Source: Pyronema omphalodes (Eukaryota; Ascomycota; Pezizomycetes; Pezizales; Pyronemataceae). Taken from it: DNA of 64,000 bases. The notes under the pieces were generated by a model. The model was given only the letters and a program-made list of their open reading frames with translations. It made no database searches and was not told the DNA's origin. Below are positions 47,646-58,716 of the stretch, piece by piece. Numbering within the stretch: the first letter of the stretch is position 1; the number at the start of each line of letters is the position of its first letter. The DNA is taken from NCBI GenBank assembly GCA_024516155.1, contig JAJJXM010000009.1, positions 62,001-126,000 of the forward strand, in the 5' to 3' direction. The translations under genes and the position numbers were made by a program.

Positions 47646-49740
47646 TCACCATGTCTCCTGTAATCATATCAGTACTTATCTCCAGATCTGATAAGGGGGG
47701 ATACTCACAGCAATGTATTGCCCGCCTTCCTTCTTCTTCTTCCAAAACTCCTTAGCCTCACTGGCCGACAACCGTCCCTTTTCGACGGCTACGTCACAGA
47801 GAGCTTGCTCTACACCTTCTCCCATTCCCTTGGAGCTTCCACAGACAAAGACACGTCCATCCAAAGAGTTGATAACGAACCAGACCAAATCGGCCTGTGC
47901 ACGTACTTCATCCTGGACATACTTCTTAGTTCCACGTCTGCTCTCAACGACCTTCTTAATCTCCTCATCGGAGACACCCCACTCTCCATGGTAGAGCTCA
48001 TCGACAAGAGAATCTCTGACTCCCTGCAAAACCCAAACTTTGTTCACACAGTTTGCGTTCTGGAGTCTGCGCTGGACGAATCCTCTGAAAGGAGCGATTC
48101 CAACTCCAGCACCGATTAAAAGCATAGGTCCATCGGCAATAAACTCCTTTGCCAACGGGTTTGCCATAAGACCACGGAACATGGGGATTGAGACATCAGT
48201 GGCGCCGGTGTCAATCATCTTTCTTGCCACACGCTCAAAGTAACCGGAACCAACACCAGTACGGTTTCCAGCCTTCCAGCGGTTTGCACTCTCATGCACA
48301 GAGACCGCAATTTCAACAATGCGACGGTGATCGTGACGGCTGAAGTGAGGGTCGTTGCTGAGAGAGTAGAATCTCGGCATCAAAGTCTGGAGGTTACCTA
48401 GAAGGTGATCTAGAGGAGGCTTGCAGCTAGGGAAGGCGGTAAGGAGCTGTTCTAGTGTAATATAAGGTCCAGTTCGGAGTCTGTGATTGATCAGTATCAG
48501 TTGATCTGATTAGATCAAATTGGGATCTGATAAGATGACTTACTCGCAAAATGCCGCCTGCCCTTGCTTAGAGCACAAGTAAAGCAGAATAGTCTTTTCA
48601 TCTTCGTTGGTACAGTACTCAGCAAGCACGCGAAGAAGGTTCTTAGTAGGAGCGTAGGACTGAACATCAACAGTCCAGGTAAGAAGCTCGCGACGAGTAG
48701 TAACAAGACTGCGAGCCTCCTCCTCGCCCCAAATAGTGGGCCAGCGTCCTCCCTCAGTCTTGAGAAGGACCGGCTCATCACGCTCTGACTTGGAAATTCC
48801 CAAAAGGGAGAAAATGCTGTCTACAGTTTCGGGGTGGTTAGGGGCTTGGATACCAATGGCACCTCCTACACGGAAATCTACACCCTCAACTTCCTCTGGG
48901 TAGTCGGTAACATCAATGTCGAAGTGGTAGGTTCTCTTCTCGGCGTTCTCTTTGGTGAGCTCTCTGGTGTCGAAAATCTTGGCCGAGAAAATTTCGTAAG
49001 GAGGGTGAGGTGTAACAAATTTTGGGGGATGAGTCTCAACGGTAGAGACGTGTGTAGTTCCAGTGGGAACGGGCTCGATAGAGATTGTCTTAAGAGGGAG
49101 TGGCGTAATGTTGGAAAGGCGGCTGCGAGAAGAGAGCGGGGTGAGCTTCAAGTTTAAGTCCTTGAAGGCGGCGTTGGTGGGAAGATCGAGGACCTCCGAT
49201 GGTGATCTGACAGGAGTCGGAACTTCAGAAGAGGGTCCTAGACGACAGCAGCCTCCACCACAGCATTTTCCTTGGATTAAATTGGTAGCTGAAGAGTCAT
49301 CGAGTTCGTGCAAGAGCTTCTCAGCACCAATGTTGAGAAGCTGCACAGGAGCTGTCTTAGGCTTCACAGTCTTTCCGTAGTGAGTGAAATCGATTCCAAG
49401 AATAGGAGCCTTCATTTTCTGGATCAACGCGTCGACCTCTGCCTCGGTGTCCCTGGTGTTTAAGGTAAGGTCCTTCTTGACTGCGGGAGCGACAACCTCG
49501 GCTTGTGGAATGCCCTTGGGCTCCTCGGGAATGACTGAGGGTGACATCGGTCTGATGTTGTGGTGGGTGAGGTGGAGAGGTCGAGGGGATTGTGATGGTG
49601 AGAGTCTGGAGAGGTGGTTACGGTTTATTTGAACATCGGCTGTGCGCTTGTTAGAATTTTTGGATTTCCAGCAGACCGAAGGCAAAGCTAAGACTCTAGA
49701 CTGCTGGCTGCGGCAGCTGAACGGACCAGTACTCACCCAT
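47646..49740 (-). CDS. NADPH-dependent FAD oxidoreductase (diflavin-reductase type without an FMN domain), four exons
   Basis: Exons are 49740-49737, 49639-48544, 48480-47709 and 47657-47646 (1884 nt, 627 aa). The C-terminal half is a CPR/methionine-synthase-reductase-type module. It has the FAD motif RFYSLSNDP, the isoalloxazine/FAD motif GVGSGYF, the NADPH motif GAGVGIAPFRGFVQRR, FVCGSSKG with the conserved Cys, and a penultimate-region QYIAETW ending in the aromatic C-terminus from a 12-nt last exon. No flavodoxin domain precedes it. Instead residues about 33-125 are non-flavodoxin, followed by a CCGGGCC motif at about 127-133. The first exon is ATGG followed by GTGAGT; starting there gives a basic Ser/Pro/His-rich N-terminus that might target mitochondria. 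A start at 49547 (MSPSVIPEEP) is the alternative. Confidence 0.82.
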
Positions 49741-51417
49741 AGCTACAAGCGTGGCTGGACCAGTTAGTGCACGGGGATGGTGCGGCAAAACGAGGGGAAG
49801 AAAGCGAAGTTGCGCTGAGCGGAATAATCGTAGCGACGACACGATGGCGATTTTTTTTTTCAAATCTGAAATCTATGATAAAGGATAGGATAAAGTTGAA
49901 AATTTTGGTAATATTTCAGTAAGGCAAATTTCAGAAAGTTGATTGAGTGTGGACACCTGGAATAATTGGTTTTATATGGTCCTATACATTGATTATTCAA
50001 TCTTGTTCTCCTGTCGTGCCACATCGCTTTAGAACGAGATACCCCCAGATTGCCAGTTTAACGGCAGTCGCAGCATGTTTCCGCGAGACTAAACGTAGCT
50101 ATAAGCTTAAGGCTGAAAAACTTGCTGCCTTTTGCCACGGGCAACCGATCGTGATGATCTTCATACAAATTTTCCCACGTTCTCTTTTTTTTTTTTCTTG
50201 CAACAAAATCATCACTTTTCAGGAACATTTTATTCCCGGAAATTCCACAGCCCCAGAGAGGACCACAAAGTGGCCTCATCTGTTTCGAACAAACTTCTCT
50301 TATGCAGGACGTTGGGACTGCCCAGCCATCAGATAACTTAAATTTCCCATCAGATTTGTAGGAATTGCATTAGCTCGGTACCCTAGACCATATTTGTAAG
50401 TAGCCCCAAAGTGAGCGATTATCAGATCCGAGGTCACCTGAGTTGGACATGCTCACCCTTGCCAATGGCTATCGGCAGAGGTCGCCTGGACTGGTCCGAC
50501 GACACCCGAAAAGGAAACATAAGCCTATCTGATAACGGGAACTCGGAGTACCCAGTCCGGGTCGGCAGGTGACATGTTCTTCCGATGTCCAGGCCAAAGC
50601 TGCCTACTCCCCACTTGGGCATTCCGTTTCAACCTCGAGTGACACGACACTAAACGTAACGATGCAAGCTCCCAATTCCGAGTTCGATATAAACAGATTT
50701 GTAACCTGTGAACGGACTGCAACCGGCCCTGGCCGAAGCGCCAGTGTAATCATGGTTTGCGAACGTCATGTCTCGGCGATTAGAACATCTATGGAATAGT
50801 ACATCTTCAACCAGGCACGACATGCCTACATATATCGTCATTGGATTCGTTCAAGACACAGCACGATTGCATAGAAAAACATCACACAACAAAGCGGTGG
50901 TAGCGGCATTGAATTGGCCACAATTCCAGAATGGCAACGATTGACATGAGATGAAAGAACCAAAGAAACCAAGCCCCATTTCGCCAAACCAGAAACACAT
51001 AACCGTACCCAAATAATAATATGGCCGTTACCCATTTCAAAATTCAAAAAACATTTTGCATCCAGCTTTTAGATGTGTAACAAATTAAATCAAACATTTA
51101 TCCCTGTGTTGATCCCAACGACCGAAAAAGACCAACAACCTTGCCAACAGCTGCAGTAAGATGAATCAGTTCCCCTGAACAAATTGTACGCCGAACGTAA
51201 TGCTTACGAATTTTTTGCAAACAATCTCGCGCATATTTTCAAACCCAATCATGAACGGCTTAAGCCATTTCCCCAACGACGATACTCCACCATTCAATGG
51301 CTGTTTTGTGAGCCGCCATTGCGCGGACGCCCTCAGGCAACTGCCTGGAAGGACATCCTCGCTCAATGCGAGGGTGCAGAACCATCAATCTAGAAACATT
51401 AGCGCTTGAAATGTCAA
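49741..51417. other. intergenic, about 1.7 kb
   Basis: Promoter of the reductase gene on the left and SUP45 3' flank on the right. A 129-codon open frame at 49947-50336 shows no domain and is not called. Confidence 0.45.
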
Positions 51418-52857
51418 CTAGGGGGGAGTCAACAAACCATCGTAGTACTCGTCCTCGTCATCGAGCTCCTGGAGCTGTTCGAAGTTGACCTTGTAACGCA
51501 AGAGGGCTCCGATACCTCCGAAACCCTTGACGAACTGGTTACCCTCACTGGAACGGTCGGAGACGAACTCCAAGTTGGCACCAAAGTCCTTGTACTTCTC
51601 GGCGAGCCATTCAAGGAAAGACATCTGCTCAATAACCTCCATCTCCTGACCAGACTCGGGGTCCATGAACTGTGCACGGTTCTGCTCCTGGAGCTTGGTG
51701 GTGTGAAGAATAATGTCGGTTCCGGTAGAAGACTTGAGGGTCCAGCGGGTAACGTCCAAGTTCTCGAAGACGATTAGGGTCTCGGCAGCTCCCAACTCCA
51801 AAGCCTTCAGAGTATCCTCGATACCGTAACAAACACGTCCAGTATCCTGGGAAATCTCGTCGAAGTACTTCTGGATAAGCTTCTTCTCCTGAATGAACTT
51901 GACGTTGCTGAGGGTCTCAGCGGACAACTCAATAGCCTGGTTGAATCCGTTCTCTCCTCCGTATGAGACGTCGACAACCTTGATGATCTTTACCTGAAGA
52001 CGCTGGTCAAACATGTCACTCTGCGCCAATTCACTCTTGAAGTCGGCGGAACCAGCCAAAATGAGACCCTGGACGTTAACCTTGTCCTGGGTAATGAAGT
52101 TCTGAACAGCGCACTCGGCGACCTTACGGACGTAGTTGTGACGCTTCTCCTCACGAAGACGGGCAAAACGAAGAGCAGACTGTCCTCCACGACCGTGCTT
52201 CTTGGGAAGATCAACGGTGAACTTATGAACGATCTCACGGGTGTTTCCACTCAAAGTTCCGAAAAGAGCTCCGTTTCCATCCATAATGATAAATCCAAAC
52301 TTGCTGTCAGACTCAAGAAGCTCGGAAAGGGCCTCAGTGTGGAACTTGTTGTCACACAAGTAGAGCGAAGTGTTGATGGGCTTGAAGGGTTCGAAGTCAA
52401 TGTTGATTTTGCGCTCCTTTCCTTCGGCGGTGATAATTTCACCACAGTAGACAACGAGTCCATTGGGAGGAACCTTAGGGTAAAGCTTGAGACGCTGCTG
52501 GGTGGAAGTAATGGCGGACAAAACGGAAAGACGGTTGACACGAGATTTAATGTTGGAAGCAGTTCCCTATAAGCGAACCATGGTCAGTATTAGGTCGCAC
52601 AAGCTCTACAGAACAAGTGGCAAAGTCTCACATATTCTTCCGCCAACATCTTTGCCGCACGTGAAATCTGATCCTTGGGGGGAATGATTAAAGAAATCAT
52701 GGAGGTTCCATTGCCCCGCGCCTCTGTAAGACGCTTGATGAGCTTTTTCACCTGTAATACGGTTAGAGCTGAGGTACACGCGACACACCATGGGGTAAAA
52801 GCATGCCTTCCAGATCTCAATGTTCTTCTCTGCGTCATTGCCAGGAGGAGCGGACAT
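51418..52857 (-). CDS. SUP45: eukaryotic peptide chain release factor 1 (eRF1), three exons, one GC-AG intron
   Basis: eRF1 reads all three stop codons and triggers peptide release in the cytoplasm. Exons are 52857-52807, 52751-52632 and 52566-51418 (1320 nt, 439 aa; family 435-440). Stop-codon recognition motifs NIKS (in [14 protein letters not shown]) and YLCDNKF are present. The catalytic GGQ lies in [17 protein letters not shown]. The C-terminal eRF3-binding part is present ([16 protein letters not shown], then an acidic end). The first intron needs a GC donor: EIWK is followed by GCATGC, and joining after AAG gives the invariant EIWKVKKLIK. The only in-phase GT would leave a 37-nt intron and add six foreign residues. 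Very secure call. Confidence 0.95.
52752..52806 (-). other. GC-AG intron in SUP45
   Basis: A 55-nt intron with donor AAG|GCATGC, a TCTAAC branch-like site and acceptor TTACAG. Removal joins EIWK to VKKLIK exactly as in the family. Confidence 0.75.
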
Positions 52858-53737
52858 GATGGCGACAAAATGGGGTCGTAAGGTGGGGGAGGTGGGGTAC
52901 GGTGGTGGAGGAGGTAGGCGACAAGAACCACACTACTGTTACGGCAGCTAAGGACTCGAAAGCAGAGTAGCGGGCGGGCGTCAATAAGTGTTGCTGAAAG
53001 AGCGGATGGATGGCGGGGTGTGTGGGTAGGTAGCAAAGAAAGAGAATGTTGCAGGGGAGATGTAGGGCGGGTAATAGCTCAGATGACAGTAGATGAGTGA
53101 CTGTGTGAGCCCTCGAGCCTTGAGACACTTTTTTTTAGAGGATCGTACTTGGCAAACGGCACTGTGACAGGGTTGTGTACGCACTATACACCATTTGGGC
53201 AACAGTATGCGCCTGGGCTTGAGCATGCGCTTATGGCGGCTTGGTAGCACAAGATCTTCGCGATTGTTTATGCTTGGGGTAAGATGACCCGTGATGCCAC
53301 GTACTTTCCATAATACGTACATGTCTGATGCAAACGGACGTTGTACATAAATCTCGGATGGAAATGGATCAGCCGCAGCGCCACTTTACCGGACTCGACT
53401 TCGAGGCTGAAAGTGCTTTTCAGGGGCCCAACGGCGGAACAGCAAACCGATACTTGAGTGACCGGACCGAACGGATATATGTACAGAATGTAAATAAGAA
53501 AATATGAATTGTAAGGGAAATAAAGAACTGAAACAAACAAAATCTTGATACGGTGATCACATTCCTCATCAACATCAAAAGATTGGGAACTGTATTGTAT
53601 GATTTTCACCGATTCTTTACAAAATCATGCAGAAGAAGAAAAAATTATATTCAAGAAGTCTAAATGCAATATATACACCCCAAAACGCCAGCAGAAAGCA
53701 AGACAAAAAAAACCATCAGACCAAAACTTTTTGTTCG
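52858..53737. other. intergenic: SUP45 promoter and NOG2 3' flank
   Basis: C/T-rich near the SUP45 start (coding strand). No gene recognised. Confidence 0.5.
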
Positions 53738-53780
53738 TTAATTACCTCTTCTGCGTTTCTTCTGCGGCTTGGGTGCTTCT

Positions 53781-53818
<38 letters not shown>

Positions 53819-56080
53819 GTCGGCTACTAGGGTCGGCGCGCCATCGGTACTGTGAGCGTCGCTTTCCTCTTCGTCGCCGTCTTCATCATCGTCATCCTCG
53901 TCTTCATCGTGGCTCTCGAAAACGGTCTCACCAGCCTCACTCTTGTCGTCCTCGTCGGATGGTGCCTTACGTTTCCGCATCTCGCCCAACAAACCACGGC
54001 GGCTGTTGATCTCGGCATCATCATCCTTCTCGAGCTCTCCGTCAATCTTAGGAACGGGCGTAAACCAGGGAAGCTTTCCACGAATGAAATCGTTGATAAC
54101 CATCTTTGCAACACCATCCAAATCAGGCTCACCACCCTTCAACAATCTACCAGCCTTGCGAGCGAGCATGTCCAAGAATCCAATATGGTCTTTGTATCCA
54201 CGAAGCTCGTAGGTCCTTTCAATGTGTTGAGGCTTGCACTTGGCAAGAATAGCGGGAATGTACTGCTCGGGATTCTCAACGTTCTCAACACGTACGACAC
54301 CACGAAGAAGAATATCTTCAGAAGTATCAGTGACGCTGGGAGGAACGATACCTGGGCAATCGATGAGGTAGATACGCTTCATCAAAGTGATGTATTGCCA
54401 GACTTTGGTCTCTCCAGGAATAGGAGCAACAGTGCAGACCTTCTTAGCACGGAGGGTGTTGATGATGGAAGATTTTCCGGCGTTGGGGTAACCAATCAAT
54501 CCGACGGAAATTTGCTTACGGTCGGAGTGAAGGGCGGAGAACTGGCGAAGCAATGCAATCAAAGATCCTTTGCCGAAAGAGTTGGTGATGGAAGCATGGA
54601 ATGCAAGAGTAGGGTACTCCTTAGATAGACGACGGACCCATGCTGCCTGTATCAATATTAGCATACGAACTTTTACGGTATTGTAAGGGTGCGTTTGGTT
54701 CCAACCGAAAACAATGTTTTTAGCCCGTTTTACCGGTGAAATTTGGCCAAAAAACTTTGTTTTCGGTCGAACCAAACGCACCCTAATATTGATAATTTGC
54801 ATAAAACAATTTGAGGTTGAAGAAATGTATGTAACGTAACTAAGAGCACCACGATAATAATGCCATAAAGGCCATTGGAACTCAACTCAATACGGAGCAC
54901 ATCCGCCCCCTGGTTGACACAACCCAAAACGGGAGTAATCGACTGGTGATCCCGCCCAAAACGGACGAGAGCCAGTATAATCGGGAACGGATTTAATCTC
55001 CCACTGCTGTAACAGATTCTGTCCATAGAGAAAACCCCGAGCGAACTCGGGAGACAAAGCCTTGACTTGAGCTGTGGGGTGCCATTGTGGCACAGGAAGA
55101 TAGATAGGGAAAAGGAAGAGGGGACTGGGAGTAAAGAAAAGCAGATAAACTTACAGCAACCTTGGTGGGAACCAAGTCACACTTGTTGAGCACAAAAATC
55201 AAGTGCTTGTGAGGAGCCTCCTCTCGGATGTACTTCTCAACACTGTGACAACGAGTTCCAATAGGGTCACGGGCATCAATGACGTGTATTACGACGTCAG
55301 AAGAGTCGATAACCTATGATAGTCATGAGTTCGATATTCAAAGATAGTGCATGGAATGCCACAAACCTTGTACAACTCGTTCCAAATACGCTTACTCTGT
55401 CCCTTGTTGAAAATTGGTTCCCTTGCCTCCTTGATTACTCCGGCCTCCCTCTCCTCCTCTCCGAGTTTGCCGCTCAACAGCTTATCGATCTCCAACTTCT
55501 CCTTGTACTTCTCCTCAACCGTGACCAAGTGGTTGGCCATCTCGTCCATGGTTCCGACCTCAATCTTGGGGCGCTTTCTCTGGGCCTTGGGTCCAAAAGT
55601 CATGGCGAATGGCTGAGCCTCGACCTTGATCTTGGCATCGTGCTCCTTCTTTCCGCCGACGTCAAGCAAGCTCATAGGAAGTTTATTGCTCTTGAGCAGA
55701 ACTTGGTAGGGGTCGTTCTTCTTCTCGGCCATGGCCTCTCGGAATCCAGCGAGGGCCTCCTGAGAGATAACTCTACTATTGCCGAACCACTTTCTGTTGG
55801 GCTCGATGCGGGCGTTTGGAATGGCGGAAGACTGGAACTTGGCTGCCTGAACGACCTTAGATCCGTCGACGTTGTACTTGGCTCCACCGGTATCACGGAG
55901 GTCGTTGACACGCTTCGCCTTCTTGGAGTCACGGTAGAAGTTCTCTCCCTTGGTTTTGACGTTGGCCATGCCGTCGCCGGCAGTCGAAGAACGACTCCTG
56001 TAAAAACTTTTAGTTACACCCCAATTGAAGTCCTGAAAGAGAACCTACCGACGACTCTTCTCCTTCTTAAAATTACCCAT
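53738..56080 (-). CDS. NOG2: nucleolar GTP-binding protein 2, four exons
   Basis: Nog2 is a circularly permuted GTPase needed for late nuclear maturation and export of pre-60S particles. Exons are 56080-56049, 55997-55367, 55313-55155 and 54646-53738 (1731 nt, 576 aa). The N-terminal NGP1NT region ([35 protein letters not shown]) is followed by permuted G motifs: NKCDLVP (G4) before GYPNAGKSS (G1) and DCPGIVPP (G3). The C-terminus is acidic with a run of Glu, then KKRRRGN. The third intron (54647-55154) is 508 nt, far longer than its neighbours, and carries a 97-bp MITE. Divergent to FRS1. Very secure. Confidence 0.95.
54687..54783. mobile_element. Tourist/PIF-Harbinger-like MITE (97 bp) inside a NOG2 intron
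   Basis: Terminal inverted repeats of about 30 bp start GGGTGCGTTTGGTT and end AACCAAACGCACCC, with few mismatches. They are flanked on both sides by TAA (54684-54686 and 54784-54786). A 3-bp TWA duplication and GGG...TTTGGTT ends are the signature of PIF/Harbinger-derived Tourist MITEs. No coding capacity. Confidence 0.8.
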
Positions 56081-56513
56081 TCTTCGTGTCTAGAGGTAGT
56101 TTTGGTGTTTTGGTTGTTGTTAAGAGGACCGCAGGCGAGCGGCCTGAAGAGAGGAAAAGAAAAGGGAAAAGGTGGTTGGGTTGGATGGAAAACGGGCTTG
56201 AAATAGTTGTCACGGCGGGTCCTGTAGTCCAGTTCGTGGGGCGTGTCGCTGAAATTTTCCCCTCCTTGGCACTAAGTTCAGGGCTTTTTTAGCCGCAACA
56301 CGTGAGACGAGTGACGCACTGTGAGTATGCGGCGCGTCTCCAGGGCTAGGGGTACGGGTAAACTGCTTTGCTGCGGATTGACGAGTTGCCTTAGCGCCAT
56401 ACAGGGCCCCAGATGGGAGATGCCCCGCCGCCAATTCTCAGCCGCCATACCCCTCCATCAGTCACACCCTCACCAATTGTCGCCAGCGGAAACACCACTG
56501 TCGCAGCTACGCC
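56081..56513. promoter_or_regulatory. divergent promoter of NOG2 and FRS1
   Basis: 433 bases separate the start codons of two genes for ribosome assembly and tRNA charging. Confidence 0.55.
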
Positions 56514-58716
56514 ATGCCGACTATCTCCGTTGACAAGTACGCCCTCTTCGAGGCGCTCGGCCAGAAGTACACTACCGAAGAGTTCGATGAGCTTTGCTTT
56601 GAATTTGGTACTGCTATCCGCCAAGGCAGCGCCCTGTTCAGTTGCTCTAGTGCTAACATCTGCGTGTAGGTATCGAACTAGATGAAGACGTACGACACTC
56701 CCACATAAACCTGTCGGTAGATTCACGTTGACACTCGTCGAAGACCGAACATGACAAGAGCCGTCCTGCCGAAGAAGCTCCTCAGCTTAAGATCGAGATT
56801 CCTGCCAACAGGTACTGAAGCATTGGGACCTCGAAAGTCGGTGACTCACTGCTTGTAGATATGACATGCTGTGCTTCGAGGGAATAGCTTTGATGCTCAA
56901 CATCTTCGCCGGCAAAGCTACAATTCCCAACTATAGAGTGGTTGCACCCGCGAATGGCGAGATTCAACAGATTACCGTTTCTGAGGAGGTACGGCGCGTT
57001 CTTCGCGTGTTCCTTGCCGCGGTACTAATAACAGCTCCCAGACCACTCGCATCCGTCCTTACATTTCCGCTGCAGTATTGCGCAATATCACTTTCACACA
57101 GGAGCGATATGATTCCTTCATTGCCCTTCAGGACAAGTTGCACCAGAACCTATGTCGTCAGAGAACCCTCGTCTCTATGGGAACCCACGACTTGGACACC
57201 GTCAAGGGTCCCTTTACCTATGAAGCTTTGAAGCCCGAGGACATTGTTTTTGCGCCCCTGAACCAGACCAAGGTTATGAACGGCCATGAGCTCATGACTT
57301 TCTACGAGGTATTATTACATGCTATATAGAGGGAGATTAGGTCTAATTTCGGCAGAACGACAAAAACCTTGGACGCTACCTCCACATTATCCGCGACTCC
57401 CCCGTATACCCTGTTGTATTCGACTCTGAGCGTAACGTTTGCTCGCTACCCCCCATTATCAACGGAGATCGCTCCAAGATTACTCTTAACACCAGAAATG
57501 TCTTTATCGAAGTTACCGCCACCGACAAGACAAAAGCCGAGATCGTCACCAACATGCTCATTGCCATGTTCTCGCAGTACTGTGATGAACCTTTCACCGT
57601 TGAGCCCGTCAAAATTGTTTCGCCCCACAATGAGCAATCTCGCCAGGTTCCTGATGTTACCCCTCGCAAGACTACCGCTGAGATCTCTTACATCAACGCT
57701 TGCTGTGGATTGGATCTCACTGCGGATGAAATCTCCAAAATGTTGGCTAAGATGTGCATTTCTGCAAAGCCTTCTGCCGACAACAAGGACATTCTTGATA
57801 TTGAGCTCCCTATCACCAGAGCGGATGTCCTCCACCAGTGCGACATCATGGAGGATGTTGCCATTGGATACGGATTTAATAATCTGAAGAAGGTCTTCCC
57901 TAAGGGTAGTGGGAGCACAATTGCTGCTCCTCTGCCATTGAATAAGCTTGCGGACATTGTCCGCCACGAGTCTGCTATGTGCGGATGGTCAGAGGTTATG
58001 CCTTTAATCTTGTGCTCACACGACGAGAACTTCGCCTGGTTGAACCGCAAGGACGATGGCAAGACTGCCATCCGTTTGGCGAACCCTAAGACTGCCGAGT
58101 ATCAGATTGTACGCACTAGTCTTCTTCCCGGTCTCTTGAAGACTATTAGAGAGAACAGGAAGCACAGCTTGCCCATCAAGGTATTCGAGGCCAGCGACGT
58201 CGCTTTCAAGGCCGAATCCGAGGAGCGCAAGGCAAAGAACGAGCGCCACTTCGCTGCTGCTTTCTGCGGAAAGACTTCTGGTTTCGAGGTTGTTCACGGT
58301 TTGTTGGACCGGTTAATGGCTATGCTTAGCACTGGTGTCACTGAGGCTGGTGCGCTTGAGAAGAAGGAGGGATACTGGATCGAGGCTGCGGATGGTACGC
58401 CAAAATGATCCCTACATCTCTGTAAGACTTGGTACTAACGGACCGTGTAGATGAGACTTACTTCCCTGGACGTGGAGCATCCATTAAAATCCGGAGAAAG
58501 ATTGTTACTGAGGAGGTTGTCGACGGTAAGACCGTCAAGAAGGAGACCCTTGGAGAGGCCGAGACTGTCGGTTCTTTCGGAATGTAAGTTTCTATCGGTA
58601 TCCCCTAATAGTAGCTTTACTTACAAAAATACAGTTTGCACCCGTCTGTTCTCGAGAAATTCGAGATCCCATACCCCGTTTCTGCCGTTGAATTAAACTT
58701 GGAGGCTTTCCTATAG
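56514..58716 (+). CDS. FRS1: cytosolic phenylalanyl-tRNA synthetase beta subunit, eight exons
   Basis: The beta subunit of the alpha2beta2 enzyme that attaches Phe to its tRNA. Exons are 56514-56607, 56670-56689, 56744-56811, 56859-56988, 57042-57308, 57356-58394, 58451-58583 and 58635-58716 (1833 nt, 610 aa; yeast 595). It reads [47 protein letters not shown] (B5/ANR region), then the B3/4 domain ([40 protein letters not shown]). The B5 part ([23 protein letters not shown]) follows, then the catalytic-like module ([11 protein letters not shown]). It ends [26 protein letters not shown]. Exon 2 is only 20 nt. All introns are GT-AG. Very secure. Confidence 0.95.

Noticed and set aside
49947..50336. 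129-codon plus-strand frame between the reductase and SUP45
   Set aside because: No domain, irregular composition, contains a T-run-encoded Phe stretch.
53852..54628. 258-codon plus-strand frame over NOG2
   Set aside because: Antisense to the GTPase domain, no recognisable domain.
55316..56206. 296-codon plus-strand frame over the NOG2 N-terminus
   Set aside because: Antisense shadow of the NGP1NT region.
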